This document shows positions 44,908 through 52,125 of a stretch of 64,000 nucleotides of DNA, piece by piece. Position 1 is the stretch's first letter. Each line of letters starts with the position of its first letter. The position numbers were made by a program, and so were the translations under genes. This stretch comes from DASWZN01 sp963841635. Lineage in GTDB: Bacteria > Acidobacteriota > Terriglobia > Bryobacterales > Bryobacteraceae. The stretch lies in assembly GCA_963841635.1 (NCBI GenBank), contig CAWJDO010000002.1:4712001-4776000 (forward strand), given 5' to 3'. The notes beneath the pieces were generated by a model, which saw only the letters and a list, made by a program, of their open reading frames with translations, had not been told where the DNA came from and ran no database searches.

Positions 44908-45636
44908 CTAGCGGATCCAGTGCTCGATAGCTTTTTGCGTCAACAAGCTAATCAGCAACGCCCAGCCAAAGCTTAGGAATGTGCCGATGATGATGTACTC
45001 GGCGACCTTGCGCTGGCTTGCATCCTTGATCTCGCCGAATCGAAGGATCGACTTTGCGGCGATCAGGAAGCCTATCCCATTGGGCTGCCCCATCAGCATG
45101 AGCAGCATAACCAGAATCCTCTCTAACCAGCCGATGTATTTGCCTCCGTGTGTCAGTCCCGCGATGTCGTCGTCGCGAATCTCGCGAGTGAAGGGCTTGG
45201 TCAGCTTAGCGATGAGAACTCCCCCCGCCGGCACACAGAGAACGATTCCCGAGAGACAGGCCAGAGCGGCGAAATACCACCTCGACAGATCGGGCTTCAC
45301 ACCGGTAGTCCACCACCCGACGTTGATCGCGTCCGCGAAATGCCACGCCAGCCCAAGCAGGACTGTGAAGTGCAAGCATTGGTCCAAGAGAAACGATGCA
45401 ACCGAATCCGGAAGCGCATACGCCCGCAGTATGGCCATAAGGACGAGCGTCAGCAGGATGGCGAGAAGGATTCGCCACTGGAATGTTCCCAGCAGCAGCC
45501 ACGATGCCGGCATGACCACAGCGGCCCGGAGGATCAGGTGCCGGATGGCGTGCCGCCGCTGGCTCATCCACTCCGCCGGAAGGACGAAGCCTCCAAGCAG
45601 GTATGCGGTCAGCAGAGCGCAGAAGGTTTCGCCCAT
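44908..45636 (-). CDS. DUF3307 multi-pass membrane protein
   Basis: 242 residues, six or seven helices. The opening FCALLTAYLLGGFVLPAEWM and DQCLHFTVLLGLAWHFA, a His-bearing helix, are typical of DUF3307; the distal half has ILVMLLMLMGQPNGIGFLIA, AAKSILRFGEIKDASQRKVA and EYIIIGTFLSFGWALLIS. Function is unknown. It starts 5 bases after the SatD-like gene, and I recall DUF3307 and SatD genes as frequent neighbours in other phyla, so they probably act together. Two RNA hairpins fall just before its start codon. Part of its 3' end is duplicated at 50848. Confidence 0.85.
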   Translation of the reverse strand: MGETFCALLTAYLLGGFVLPAEWMSQRRHAIRHLILRAAVVMPASWLLLGTFQWRILLAILLTLVLMAILRAYALPDSVASFLLDQCLHFTVLLGLAWHFADAINVGWWTTGVKPDLSRWYFAALACLSGIVLCVPAGGVLIAKLTKPFTREIRDDDIAGLTHGGKYIGWLERILVMLLMLMGQPNGIGFLIAAKSILRFGEIKDASQRKVAEYIIIGTFLSFGWALLISLLTQKAIEHWIR

Positions 45637-45641
45637 AACCT

Positions 45642-46397
45642 CTAAACAACCGTTTTCGGTTGTCTCAGCCCAGACAACCCTTTTTGGTTGTCAGCGAGCG
45701 AACGGCTCATCCCGGGCGAACCCCTCGACGGCAAAACAGCTTTCCACTCTGTCTCCTCGAATCGATGAAGAGTCTCCCGGATCACATGCCAGTTCGCCCC
45801 TTGGAGTCCCTTTCCCACAGCTTGCTTGGATACCCTTGGCCGCAACGATCGCGCGATTCTCTCATGGTCGGGCTCCTTGGGGTCAATGGCCACGCACACG
45901 ATCTCGGCCTGGCGCCTGGTCCATTGCCGAATGAGGGAATCGCACAAATGGCCGACTACGGGCAGCCAGTCAGACAGCAGCCCGGACGATTTCGGGATTT
46001 CAATCGCCATGCTCGAATACTGGGTCATCTCGTCCAAGGCGCGGCCTGAGAGAGCGAAGGCTTCTCCGGTCGCCAGCGAAACCCTCTGAGCGGGGCTCCG
46101 TTCGCCATCTCCCAACCCTATCGCGATCCTGCTGTCCGCCACACCTCTTGCCAGCAATGAGGCACGAAGGAAGATCGCAGCCCGCATCGCCATCGCCGGG
46201 TCGGTCAGAAGCAGCTGCCAGCCGTCGCCGCGAAAGAACTCGGGTCTTCCTTGAACCAACCCCCGCTTCCATCGCTTCACCACGTCCACTGCGTCCATCA
46301 GCGACAAGCGAACCGATTTCATCTGGGCAGGCCGGAGGCCGCTCGAACCTATGATGTCGCCCGTCAGTACCGCGTAATATCGGAGTATTTGCGTCAT
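45642..46397 (-). CDS. SatD-family protein, nucleotide-cyclase-like N-terminal domain
   Basis: 251 residues. The N-terminus YYAVLTGDIIGSSGL (Asp14) and FFRGDGWQLLL (Asp58) resembles the two metal-binding strands of class III nucleotide cyclases, with RIAIGLGDGE in the place of the central strand; SatD proteins share this pattern. The C-terminal half has a helix-turn-helix-like stretch (RIARSLRPRVSKQAVGKGLQ and GANWHVIRETLHRF) that could bind DNA. A nucleotide signal or regulatory role is inference. ATG 46397 is chosen for the conserved start. The last codons lie within the hairpin pair that precedes the DUF3307 gene. Confidence 0.78.
   Translation of the reverse strand: MTQILRYYAVLTGDIIGSSGLRPAQMKSVRLSLMDAVDVVKRWKRGLVQGRPEFFRGDGWQLLLTDPAMAMRAAIFLRASLLARGVADSRIAIGLGDGERSPAQRVSLATGEAFALSGRALDEMTQYSSMAIEIPKSSGLLSDWLPVVGHLCDSLIRQWTRRQAEIVCVAIDPKEPDHERIARSLRPRVSKQAVGKGLQGANWHVIRETLHRFEETEWKAVLPSRGSPGMSRSLADNQKGLSGLRQPKTVV
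45646..45692 (-). promoter_or_regulatory. Two hairpins with shared arms at the SatD/DUF3307 junction
   Basis: On the plus strand, ACAACCG-TTTT-CGGTTGT (arms 45646-45652 and 45657-45663) and GACAACC-CTTTTT-GGTTGTC (45673-45679 and 45686-45692). The arms share ACAACC/GGTTGT, so alternative pairing is possible. They cover the last SatD codons and sit 10 bases upstream of the DUF3307 ATG, where they could set the ratio of the two proteins or be an operator. Confidence 0.5.
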
Positions 46398-46544
46398 TGT
46401 AGCTTTCTGGCCATTGTAGACCTCAGGGCGTGCGCCTGCACCCGGTCGCCCGCGCCACGAACAAGTCCCGGCGACCGCGCGCACCGATCGAGCGGATCCC
46501 GCACCGGTCCCGAGGAAACCCGTGTGCCGGCCGGGGACGCCACC

Positions 46545-46591
46545 GGGCCTACGGCGCTGGGACCCCGGTCGCATGCCCGGGCGGGCGGTAG
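46545..46591. pseudogene. Joined 3'-end fragments of two neighbouring genes
   Basis: 46545-46575 matches 44196-44226 (end of the unknown membrane gene), and 46574-46591 matches 44132-44148 (end of AsmA, including its stop). It lies in the 301-base gap 46398-46698, whose other content is the promoter of the PEP-CTERM gene. Confidence 0.65.
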
Positions 46592-46625
46592 GGCCACTTT
46601 AGCCTCCGGAAATCACGTTAATTTC

Positions 46626-46654
46626 TTGCAATGCGGCCCTTTCAGTGATAGCAT
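46626..46654 (+). promoter_or_regulatory. Promoter of the PEP-CTERM gene
   Basis: TTGCAA (46626-46631), 17-base spacer, TAGCAT (46649-46654), giving a leader of about 38 bases with AGGAGG before the GTG start. Unlike many genes here, this one has a conventional leader. Confidence 0.55.
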
Positions 46655-46698
46655 TCATATCATCGGGCTGAAGGGCTGGCTCTCAAGAGGAGGCGACT

Positions 46699-47346
46699 GT
46701 GCGATTTCGACTGACGATGCTCATGGCGGCTGCTGCGTTTCTGGCCTCTCCGGGATGGGGAGCGACGCTGACTCAGCAACTCGGCAATCAGGACTTCGTC
46801 AACGGCGCGACTGTCGGCAGCGCGACGTTCATAGGAATTTCGGACGTTGCGCCGTTTAACACCGTCATCGGCAGCGACGTTGCAGGCCCGAACTTCTCCG
46901 AGAGCTGGACCTTCAACGGCTACGGTCCGGTCGCTGGCTCCGTCAGTTCGGCGACCTTGCTGATTGCGTCCTGGGATTTCGACACCATGGACACCACGGT
47001 CAGCCATGTGGCCTCGTTCGACATCAACGGGATCCTTCTGACGGGCGTCCTGGACACGGCCTTCAAGGCCAACCCGAACACCGAGAGCGGCCAGCTCCTC
47101 TGGTACACAATCACTCTGCCATCGACGACCTTCGCGCAACTCGCCACCGGATCGGCGACGTTCAACCTTTCGCTCCAGAACGGAGTCGGGGTGCTCGGTG
47201 TGACGCCCTTCAACGGCGGCGGCATGGACTTCTCGACGCTCACGGTGAACACGGCGGCCGCCACGCCGGAGCCTTCGACCGCTGTCATCCTGATGGGCGG
47301 GCTGGCAGGACTGGCCCTGCTGCGGCGCAAGCGGACGGCCGCCTAG
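46699..47346 (+). CDS. PEP-CTERM sorting domain protein
   Basis: 215 residues starting at GTG with AGGAGG 5 bases upstream. A signal peptide (LTMLMAAAAFLASPGWGA), a beta-rich secreted body (IGISDVAPFNTVIGSDVAG, SFDINGILLTGVLDTA-like), then the PEP-CTERM tail: TPEPSTAVILMGGLAGLALL and RRKRTAA. Such tails are recognised by exosortase and the proteins are retained in or exported to extracellular polysaccharide. No exosortase or glycan genes are in the window. Confidence 0.9.
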   Translation: MRFRLTMLMAAAAFLASPGWGATLTQQLGNQDFVNGATVGSATFIGISDVAPFNTVIGSDVAGPNFSESWTFNGYGPVAGSVSSATLLIASWDFDTMDTTVSHVASFDINGILLTGVLDTAFKANPNTESGQLLWYTITLPSTTFAQLATGSATFNLSLQNGVGVLGVTPFNGGGMDFSTLTVNTAAATPEPSTAVILMGGLAGLALLRRKRTAA

Positions 47347-47360
47347 GGCGCCGGCGCGTG

Positions 47361-47389
47361 GCACCGAACCGCGCGCGTCAGCAAGCGGA
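47361..47389. repeat. Dispersed palindrome, variant copy
   Basis: GCACCGAACCGCGCGCGTCA followed by GCAAGCGGA: same arm as the hairpin at 10937 but with loop variant CGCGTNAGCAAGCGGA, shared with 56914 and 54453. It overlaps the last codons of the GNAT gene. Confidence 0.65.
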
Positions 47390-47863
47390 AGTCGCGCGGT
47401 ACTCCATAAGCAGATACACCGGGCCTTGCTCCCCGGCGAATTGGAACCCAAGCCTCTGGTAGAGATGCTGCGCGGGATTATTGCGCTCCACGTGGATCGA
47501 CACAACTAGCCCGTTGCGCCGCGCCTCGTCCAGAACCTTCGCCAGCAGCCCGCCTCCGATTCCGCGGCCCCGATACGCCGGCAACAGGGCGATGTCGATG
47601 ATCCGGATCTCGCTTGCGCCGCGGAACACGTAGAGCCTCCCGGCGGCGCTGCCTTCCACTATCACGATGTCGAAGCTCGCGCCGCCGTAGTTCTCCAGGT
47701 AGTGCTTGCGCTGAAACCGGAATTGCATCAGGACGAACGCGTCCTTCTGCGCCTGGGTCCACGGCACCAGCGCCATTTCGTCCGCGCGGGTGCTGGCGTA
47801 GACCGCCAGCAGAAACGGGATGTCGTCTTCGGTCTCGGGCCGCAGGGTCACTTCCGCGGGCAC
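47378..47863 (-). CDS. GNAT-family N-acetyltransferase
   Basis: 161 residues: LRPETEDDIPFLLAVYASTR, then IRIIDIALLPAYRGRGIGGG with the acetyl-CoA loop RGRGIGG, and VERNNPAQHLYQRLGFQFAG. It transfers an acetyl group to an amine; the target is unknown. It is the last gene of the collar-protein operon, 2 bases after the third collar gene, so it might modify those proteins. Confidence 0.88.
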   Translation of the reverse strand: MPAEVTLRPETEDDIPFLLAVYASTRADEMALVPWTQAQKDAFVLMQFRFQRKHYLENYGGASFDIVIVEGSAAGRLYVFRGASEIRIIDIALLPAYRGRGIGGGLLAKVLDEARRNGLVVSIHVERNNPAQHLYQRLGFQFAGEQGPVYLLMEYRATSAC

Positions 47864-47865
47864 GG

Positions 47866-48369
47866 TCAGTTCCGGCTCGGGAAGATGCCCGAAAGCGCGA
47901 TGCAGAAGTTCAGCGTGAGGTAGGGCATCAGGTTCTGATGAGGCTGGCTGCCCCCGGTGTTAGCGATGGCGGCAGGCGCCAGCGCCGCGTTCGCCGACTT
48001 GCCGAAGGTGGCGTTCAGATTCGAGTCGCGGGCCCAGAAGCCGCCCGCCGGACTCGGCTGGCTGCCGGCTGCATCGTTGCCCTTGGGCACGTGGGTGTGC
48101 GACGGCATCTCCGGAATCGTGAGCGTGTGGTCGGCCTCCCCACCCACGGCGCCCTGCACAATCGTGGAGCTGAAGCTCAGCGCGACGCGCCCTTGCAGGT
48201 TGGGCAGGGCAAAGGTGGTCTGGCCGTCCCCTCCATAGGTAGTCCCAAGCAGGGCAAAAAGCGCCTGGTTCTGGTTGATCGGCAGGATCTGGCCGTTCGC
48301 CTGAGCCCAGTTCCTGGGAGCGAACGCGAAGGAAAAAATCCGGATTTCGCCGAGGTATGGTGTGCCCAT
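47866..48369 (-). CDS. Phage tail-collar domain protein (third in operon)
   Basis: 167 residues. YLGEIRIFSFAFAPRNWAQA, GQILPINQNQALFALLGTTY, FALPNLQGRVALSF and MPSHTHVPKG (His-x-His, a metal site in phage collars), ending PYLTLNFCIALSGIFPSRN. This is the stand-alone tail-collar or MdpB-like family found outside phages in many environmental bacteria. No phage genes are nearby. It is one of three tandem paralogues, probably forming a surface or extracellular trimer; function unknown. Confidence 0.9.
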   Translation of the reverse strand: MGTPYLGEIRIFSFAFAPRNWAQANGQILPINQNQALFALLGTTYGGDGQTTFALPNLQGRVALSFSSTIVQGAVGGEADHTLTIPEMPSHTHVPKGNDAAGSQPSPAGGFWARDSNLNATFGKSANAALAPAAIANTGGSQPHQNLMPYLTLNFCIALSGIFPSRN

Positions 48370-48384
48370 TCGATCTCTCCTTAG

Positions 48385-48897
48385 CTAGCCGCGCGGCGGG
48401 AAGATTCCCTGGAGCGCGATGCAGTAATTCATCGCCACATAGGGCTGCATGTTGTTATGCGGCTGCCCGCCCCCGGCGGGGCTCAACGAGGCCGGGTTCA
48501 TTTGTCCCGGCCCGGCGGCGGCGTATTCATTGCCCCCCGCGGCATCGGCGGCCCAGACATCGTTGCTCGGCCCATAGTCGTTGCCGTTGGCCGTATTGCA
48601 GGCCGCGGCATGGGTGTGAGGGGGGACGGCCGCCAGCGTCACGGCGGCGGTGCCGCCCGTCTCGCCGACAACGCGCGGCGTCAGGCCCGGCCCGTTGCCC
48701 TGATCGATCGGCACCAAACCCTGAAGATTCGGGAGAGCGAAATTCGAACTCCCGTTACCGCCGTAGAAGGTCCCGACCAGGGAGAACACCGCGGTATTCT
48801 GACTGATCGGTATCAGTTGCCCCAGGCACGCGGCCCATCCGACCGGCGGGAAGTTGAATCCGAAGATCCTGATCTCGGCTACAAATTGGTCTGCCAT
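48385..48897 (-). CDS. Phage tail-collar domain protein (second in operon)
   Basis: 170 residues: FVAEIRIFGFNFPPVGWAAC, GQLIPISQNTAVFSLVGTFY, FALPNLQGLVPIDQG, VPPHTHAAACN and the end MQPYVAMNYCIALQGIFPPR. It has two cysteines within the loop after His-x-His that its sisters lack. ATG 48897 is set by the conserved family start; a longer frame upstream overlaps the first collar gene. Spacing to the neighbours is 10 and 15 bases. Confidence 0.9.
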   Translation of the reverse strand: MADQFVAEIRIFGFNFPPVGWAACLGQLIPISQNTAVFSLVGTFYGGNGSSNFALPNLQGLVPIDQGNGPGLTPRVVGETGGTAAVTLAAVPPHTHAAACNTANGNDYGPSNDVWAADAAGGNEYAAAGPGQMNPASLSPAGGGQPHNNMQPYVAMNYCIALQGIFPPRG

Positions 48898-48907
48898 GCT
48901 GCTCTCC

Positions 48908-49420
48908 TTAGTTCTGCGACGGGAAGACTCCGAACAGGGAAATGATATAGGAAACCGCCAGATACGGCTGCATGTTCTGGTGCGACACATCCGACCCGGC
49001 CGCACCGATGGCGCCGGCATTCATCGTGCCGTTGGGGGCCGGCGGAACTTTGGAATAGGAGGCCACGTTGCCGCCTGCGTCGGCCGACCAGAAGTTGCCG
49101 ATGGGGCTCGCTGCGTTGCCGGCCGTCGACGCTTGTGGCGCGTGGCTGTGCGAAGGCATTTGCGCCTGCGTCAGGGTAACGTTTTCCGAGCCGCCGCTCT
49201 GTCCAATCACGAAACCCGCGCCCTGGTGAACCGGCGCGCGGCCGCGTAGGTCGGGAAGCGCGTAGTTGGTGATTCCGTTACCTCCATACGTCGTACCGAT
49301 CAGAACAAACAGCACTTCGTACTCGGCAATCGACAACAGCGATCCATCGCAGAAGGCCCAACTCGCCGGGGCGAAGTTTCCAGCGAACATTCGAATCTCG
49401 CCAACATACGGTTCCGACAT
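48908..49420 (-). CDS. Phage tail-collar domain protein (first in operon)
   Basis: 170 residues: YVGEIRMFAGNFAPASWAFC, GSLLSIAEYEVLFVLIGTTY, YALPDLRGRAPVHQG, MPSHSHAPQA and the end MQPYLAVSYIISLFGVFPSQ. Its His-x-His loop is followed by an Ala/Gly-rich variable segment, the most divergent part among the three paralogues, as expected for a binding surface. ATG 49420 has GGAGAT upstream. Confidence 0.9.
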   Translation of the reverse strand: MSEPYVGEIRMFAGNFAPASWAFCDGSLLSIAEYEVLFVLIGTTYGGNGITNYALPDLRGRAPVHQGAGFVIGQSGGSENVTLTQAQMPSHSHAPQASTAGNAASPIGNFWSADAGGNVASYSKVPPAPNGTMNAGAIGAAGSDVSHQNMQPYLAVSYIISLFGVFPSQN

Positions 49421-49429
49421 GGCATCTCC

Positions 49430-49768
49430 TTATCCGAAAGCGGCTTCGTAGTACATGGTTCCGTCGCGCCGGTCCAGCTCCGGCACAGACACGCGGGAGA
49501 GCAGCAACTCGCAGTCTTCGAACCCGGACTCGGCGAGTTGGTGCAGGAAGCGGTCGTCGAGCGCCGGTTCCTGGCTGAGAGTCAACAACAGGGAAAACGG
49601 CCTGCGCATGCCGCCCTGACCACCGGACTTCGAAACGCGAACCTCGATCAGTTCCAGCTCCACTCGCACCCGCTGCGCACCCGCGGACGCTGGCCGCAGG
49701 AACGCGAGTTTGCGGCCCACCAGAGGCTGGAACATCTCGGCTGCGAAATCCTTTAACGCGATCGTCAC
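49430..49768 (-). CDS. DUF6916-like small protein
   Basis: 112 residues: LKDFAAEMFQPLVGRKLAFL, RPFSLLLTLSQEPALDDRFL, and VPELDRRDGTMYYEAAFG. A small beta-rich protein that, in my recollection, is found beside tail-collar genes in other bacteria (DUF6916). It lacks a signal peptide. The gap to the collar gene is 9 bases. Function unknown; a chaperone or assembly factor for the collar proteins is only a guess. Confidence 0.7.
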   Translation of the reverse strand: MTIALKDFAAEMFQPLVGRKLAFLRPASAGAQRVRVELELIEVRVSKSGGQGGMRRPFSLLLTLSQEPALDDRFLHQLAESGFEDCELLLSRVSVPELDRRDGTMYYEAAFG

Positions 49769-49780
49769 GCGCGCTCCGTC

Positions 49781-50668
49781 TCAGTAAACGAACCGCGCGA
49801 TCGAGGCTGACGGCAAAGCAGTGCCGAGTCCCGCCCATGGCGCCAGTTGGCCATCGACGTCGCGGTTCCCAAGGCTGTAGAGCTGACCGCCAAGCACCCT
49901 GCCTCCCGCGACCAGCAGCAACCGGTGGCCCGTATCCGAGACCAGGTCCGGGTCGGTAACCGTCGTAACGCTCCCCGCCATGCCGATCGCGTTCGTGGCG
50001 TCCGCAAAGGCCGCCAGCGCGGCGTCAAGCTGGGCCAGGCGCGCGGCCGCCTGATCGGCGGCGCTACCCACTGTGGGCGAAGCCCCAAGGGACACAACGA
50101 AGTGCCGCGGGCCGGCGGAGGCCGAAACCAATCCGGCGACCTGACGCAATTGCCGCCCGATCGAGGAGTTTGGAAACACGAAGTTACCGCGGTTGGCCTG
50201 GGTGAGTAACGACGGATTGTCCAGGTGCGACCCGGCCATGTCTGGGCCCGTCGTAAGCATCAGGAGCCCGGAACGGAAGCCGTAGGCGTGTTGCGCATTC
50301 GTAACACTCACACCGGCGGCCCCGATCAGCCACTGGGGAGCGCCGAAGCCGTTAGGCGCGTAACCCCGCTGCGGGCCGCCCACGGCCGTTTCGTCCACCA
50401 GCGCCAGGCAACTGCGTGCAAAAAGCGCCTGCACTTCGACTAGCGCCGGATGCAGAGCGAGCTGCCGGCCCGAGCCCGCTATTGTGACCGGAAGCGAATG
50501 GCCGGACGCATCGGGGCCAATCGCCGCCAGACCCGAGTCGCTGACCAGACGGATGAACACCAGAGAACGTTGGCGGGTACTCGCGCCTTTCAGCAAACTG
50601 CCGGAGTGCAGCGCGGCTCCGGCCAGACTCGCCAGTAACGCGCGCCTCGATGCGACTAGCTTTCCCAT
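49781..50668 (-). CDS. Tat-signal protein resembling DUF1501
   Basis: 295 residues. The N-terminus VASRRALLASLAGAALHSGS looks like a twin-arginine signal. The opening RSLVFIRLVSDSGLAAI, HSLPVTIAGSGRQLALHPAL and VEVQALFARSCLALVDETAV parallels the first part of DUF1501 proteins (sulfatase-like), and DMAGSHLDNPSLLT and PRHFVVSLGASPTVG continue the pattern. It is shorter than usual for that family (about 400 or more). It heads the six-gene collar operon. Role unknown. Confidence 0.7.
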   Translation of the reverse strand: MGKLVASRRALLASLAGAALHSGSLLKGASTRQRSLVFIRLVSDSGLAAIGPDASGHSLPVTIAGSGRQLALHPALVEVQALFARSCLALVDETAVGGPQRGYAPNGFGAPQWLIGAAGVSVTNAQHAYGFRSGLLMLTTGPDMAGSHLDNPSLLTQANRGNFVFPNSSIGRQLRQVAGLVSASAGPRHFVVSLGASPTVGSAADQAAARLAQLDAALAAFADATNAIGMAGSVTTVTDPDLVSDTGHRLLLVAGGRVLGGQLYSLGNRDVDGQLAPWAGLGTALPSASIARFVY

Positions 50669-50727
50669 GTAGGTTGGCTCCAGATAGCCGATTTGCGATT
50701 AACAGATCCCCTCAACCCAGCGATGCC

Positions 50728-50756
50728 AGTTTAAACGATTTCCGCGATAAGTACAA
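50728..50756 (-). promoter_or_regulatory. Promoter of the collar-protein operon
   Basis: Minus strand: TTGTAC (50756-50751), 17-base spacer, TAAACT (50733-50728), about 60 bases before the ATG at 50668. GGAG lies before that start codon. Confidence 0.45.
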
Positions 50757-50847
50757 TCGATTTTGGCTGTATGACCCGAGGAGGCTGCCTCCTGGCATTG
50801 ACCCCGGCGCGGCGAAGGGCCAAGTTGGCTACGACGGGGCCGGCGGA

Positions 50848-50960
50848 GGGCGATTCGCGCTAGCGGATCCAGCGTCAGCAACGCCCAGCCAAAGCTGAGA
50901 AATGTTGAGATGACGATGCACGAGGCGACCTTGGGCCGGCTCGCGTCCTGCTGCGAGCCG
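50848..50960 (-). pseudogene. Copy of the DUF3307 gene 3' end
   Basis: Matches 44901-45030 with an internal loss of about 30 bases: GCTAGCGGATCCAG and GTCAGCAACGCCCAGCCAAA are shared, then the similarity fades near 50960. It begins a few bases beyond the stop codon, and the bases before it resemble the AsmA tail that also adjoins the original. Confidence 0.8.
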
Positions 50961-51008
50961 GAAGCCCCCCCTGACGCCGATTCGCGTTATTGCGCCCGCA
51001 CCTCGTCC

Positions 51009-51217
51009 CCTACACCGCGCCAGTCTCGACCGCCGCGCGCAGCGATTCCAGCGGATCCCGCGACGGCAGGAACTCGTGCGAGAGGAAACCCGCGTAGTCC
51101 AGATCCTCGATGGCCTGCGCCACCGCGCGGTAGTTTAGCTCCTGCGTGCCGTCGATCTCGTGCCGGCCGGGAACGCCGCCGGTGTGCAAGTCGCCGATCC
51201 ATTTTATGTTCTCGCGG
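51009..51217 (-). pseudogene. Copy of the 3' end of the TIM-barrel isomerase gene
   Basis: 209 bases match 53536-53744 without gaps, differing at roughly 15 positions by eye. The copy runs from the stop codon to mid-gene and breaks off after TTTTATGTTCTCGCGG. It preserves the reading frame for about 65 codons but has no start. Confidence 0.92.
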
Positions 51218-51231
51218 CTTGAAGCAGAGGA

Positions 51232-51299
51232 CCGCCGGTGCGACCCTCTCGCCGTTCCAGGTTGAACCGCTGCCGCTCGGAGGGCCGGGCCGGCGGTAG
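51232..51299 (+). pseudogene. Copy of the AsmA gene 3' end
   Basis: Matches 44084-44148, including CTCTCGCCGTTCCAGGT and the terminal GGCCGG-CGGTAG with the stop codon. It adjoins the isomerase fragment with about 14 bases between. Further on, 51300-51336 faintly resembles the end of the gene at 44199, in the same order as the original locus. Confidence 0.85.
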
Positions 51300-51429
51300 G
51301 GGGCCTGGTCTGCCGCCTGGAACCACGGTCGCCGTGCAGTCATATCCCCGGGTTGGGGACTACCCTGCCAAACTCGCCCGGCAGTACGGGCCGTCGGGGT
51401 CGGTCATCGCCATTTCGCGAGAAGCCCTA

Positions 51430-51945
51430 TCAGGGTTTTGCCGCCGTTGGCTGCCAGAGCTCAATCTTGTTCCCATCGGCATCATAGATCCAGGCAAAGC
51501 GACCGTAGGACTCATTCATCCGTTTGGCGTCAATCTTTACCCCCTCGAGTTTTAAGCGGTCGAGCAGAGCATCCAGATCGTCCACGATGTAGTTGACCAT
51601 GAACGGCGCCGGGCTGGGATCGAAATAGTGAGTGGAGTCGGGGAAAACGCCCCAAACCGTGACGTGCTCCTTTTGAGGGTCGTCGCGTTCGCGCCATGGC
51701 AGCATCACACCTTGACCCTTGTCGGCGAGTCCGAGATGCTTCGAATACCATTCGCGTGCCTGATCACGATTAGCAGATTTGAAAAAGACACCGCCGATGC
51801 CAAGGATGCGCCCGCGCTGTGTCACGCTGACAGTCGACTTCGACTTATCGGGTTCCGGAGATTGCGCTCCCTGTCCTCCCGTGGAGCTTGCCGAAATGAG
51901 CAAGAGCGAACCGAATGCAATTGTGGCCCAGGGTTTTCCGTGCAT
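51430..51945 (-). CDS. Exported VOC (glyoxalase/bleomycin-resistance fold) protein
   Basis: 171 residues. Signal peptide WATIAFGSLLLISASSTGGQ, then one VOC module: GRILGIGGVFFKSANRDQAR, EWYSKHLGLAD and VNYIVDDLDALLDRLKLEGV, ending YDADGNKIELWQP with the metal-site Glu. One module implies a homodimer. Substrate unknown. TACAAT ends 6 bases before ATG 51945 and no ribosome-binding site is seen. Confidence 0.85.
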   Translation of the reverse strand: MHGKPWATIAFGSLLLISASSTGGQGAQSPEPDKSKSTVSVTQRGRILGIGGVFFKSANRDQAREWYSKHLGLADKGQGVMLPWRERDDPQKEHVTVWGVFPDSTHYFDPSPAPFMVNYIVDDLDALLDRLKLEGVKIDAKRMNESYGRFAWIYDADGNKIELWQPTAAKP

Positions 51946-52125
51946 GCGTGGATTGTACCAGGAGAAGAACGGTTCGCTCAGGCCACCCGCGACCGACCGC
52001 AAGGTGGTACCCCGCACTTTGCTGAACCCTCGCCTTCTTCGTCAACTTGGCCTGGTTCCGGCGCGGCCGATCCGGGTCTCAAGACGCATTTCAGCGTATC
52101 CTAGGAGACACAGAGGGAGATCGGA

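Noticed and set aside
47866..49420. Prophage remnant suggested by tail-collar proteins
   Set aside because: No terminase, portal, capsid, integrase or lysis gene nearby; stand-alone collar genes are common outside phages and the operon contains Tat and GNAT genes.
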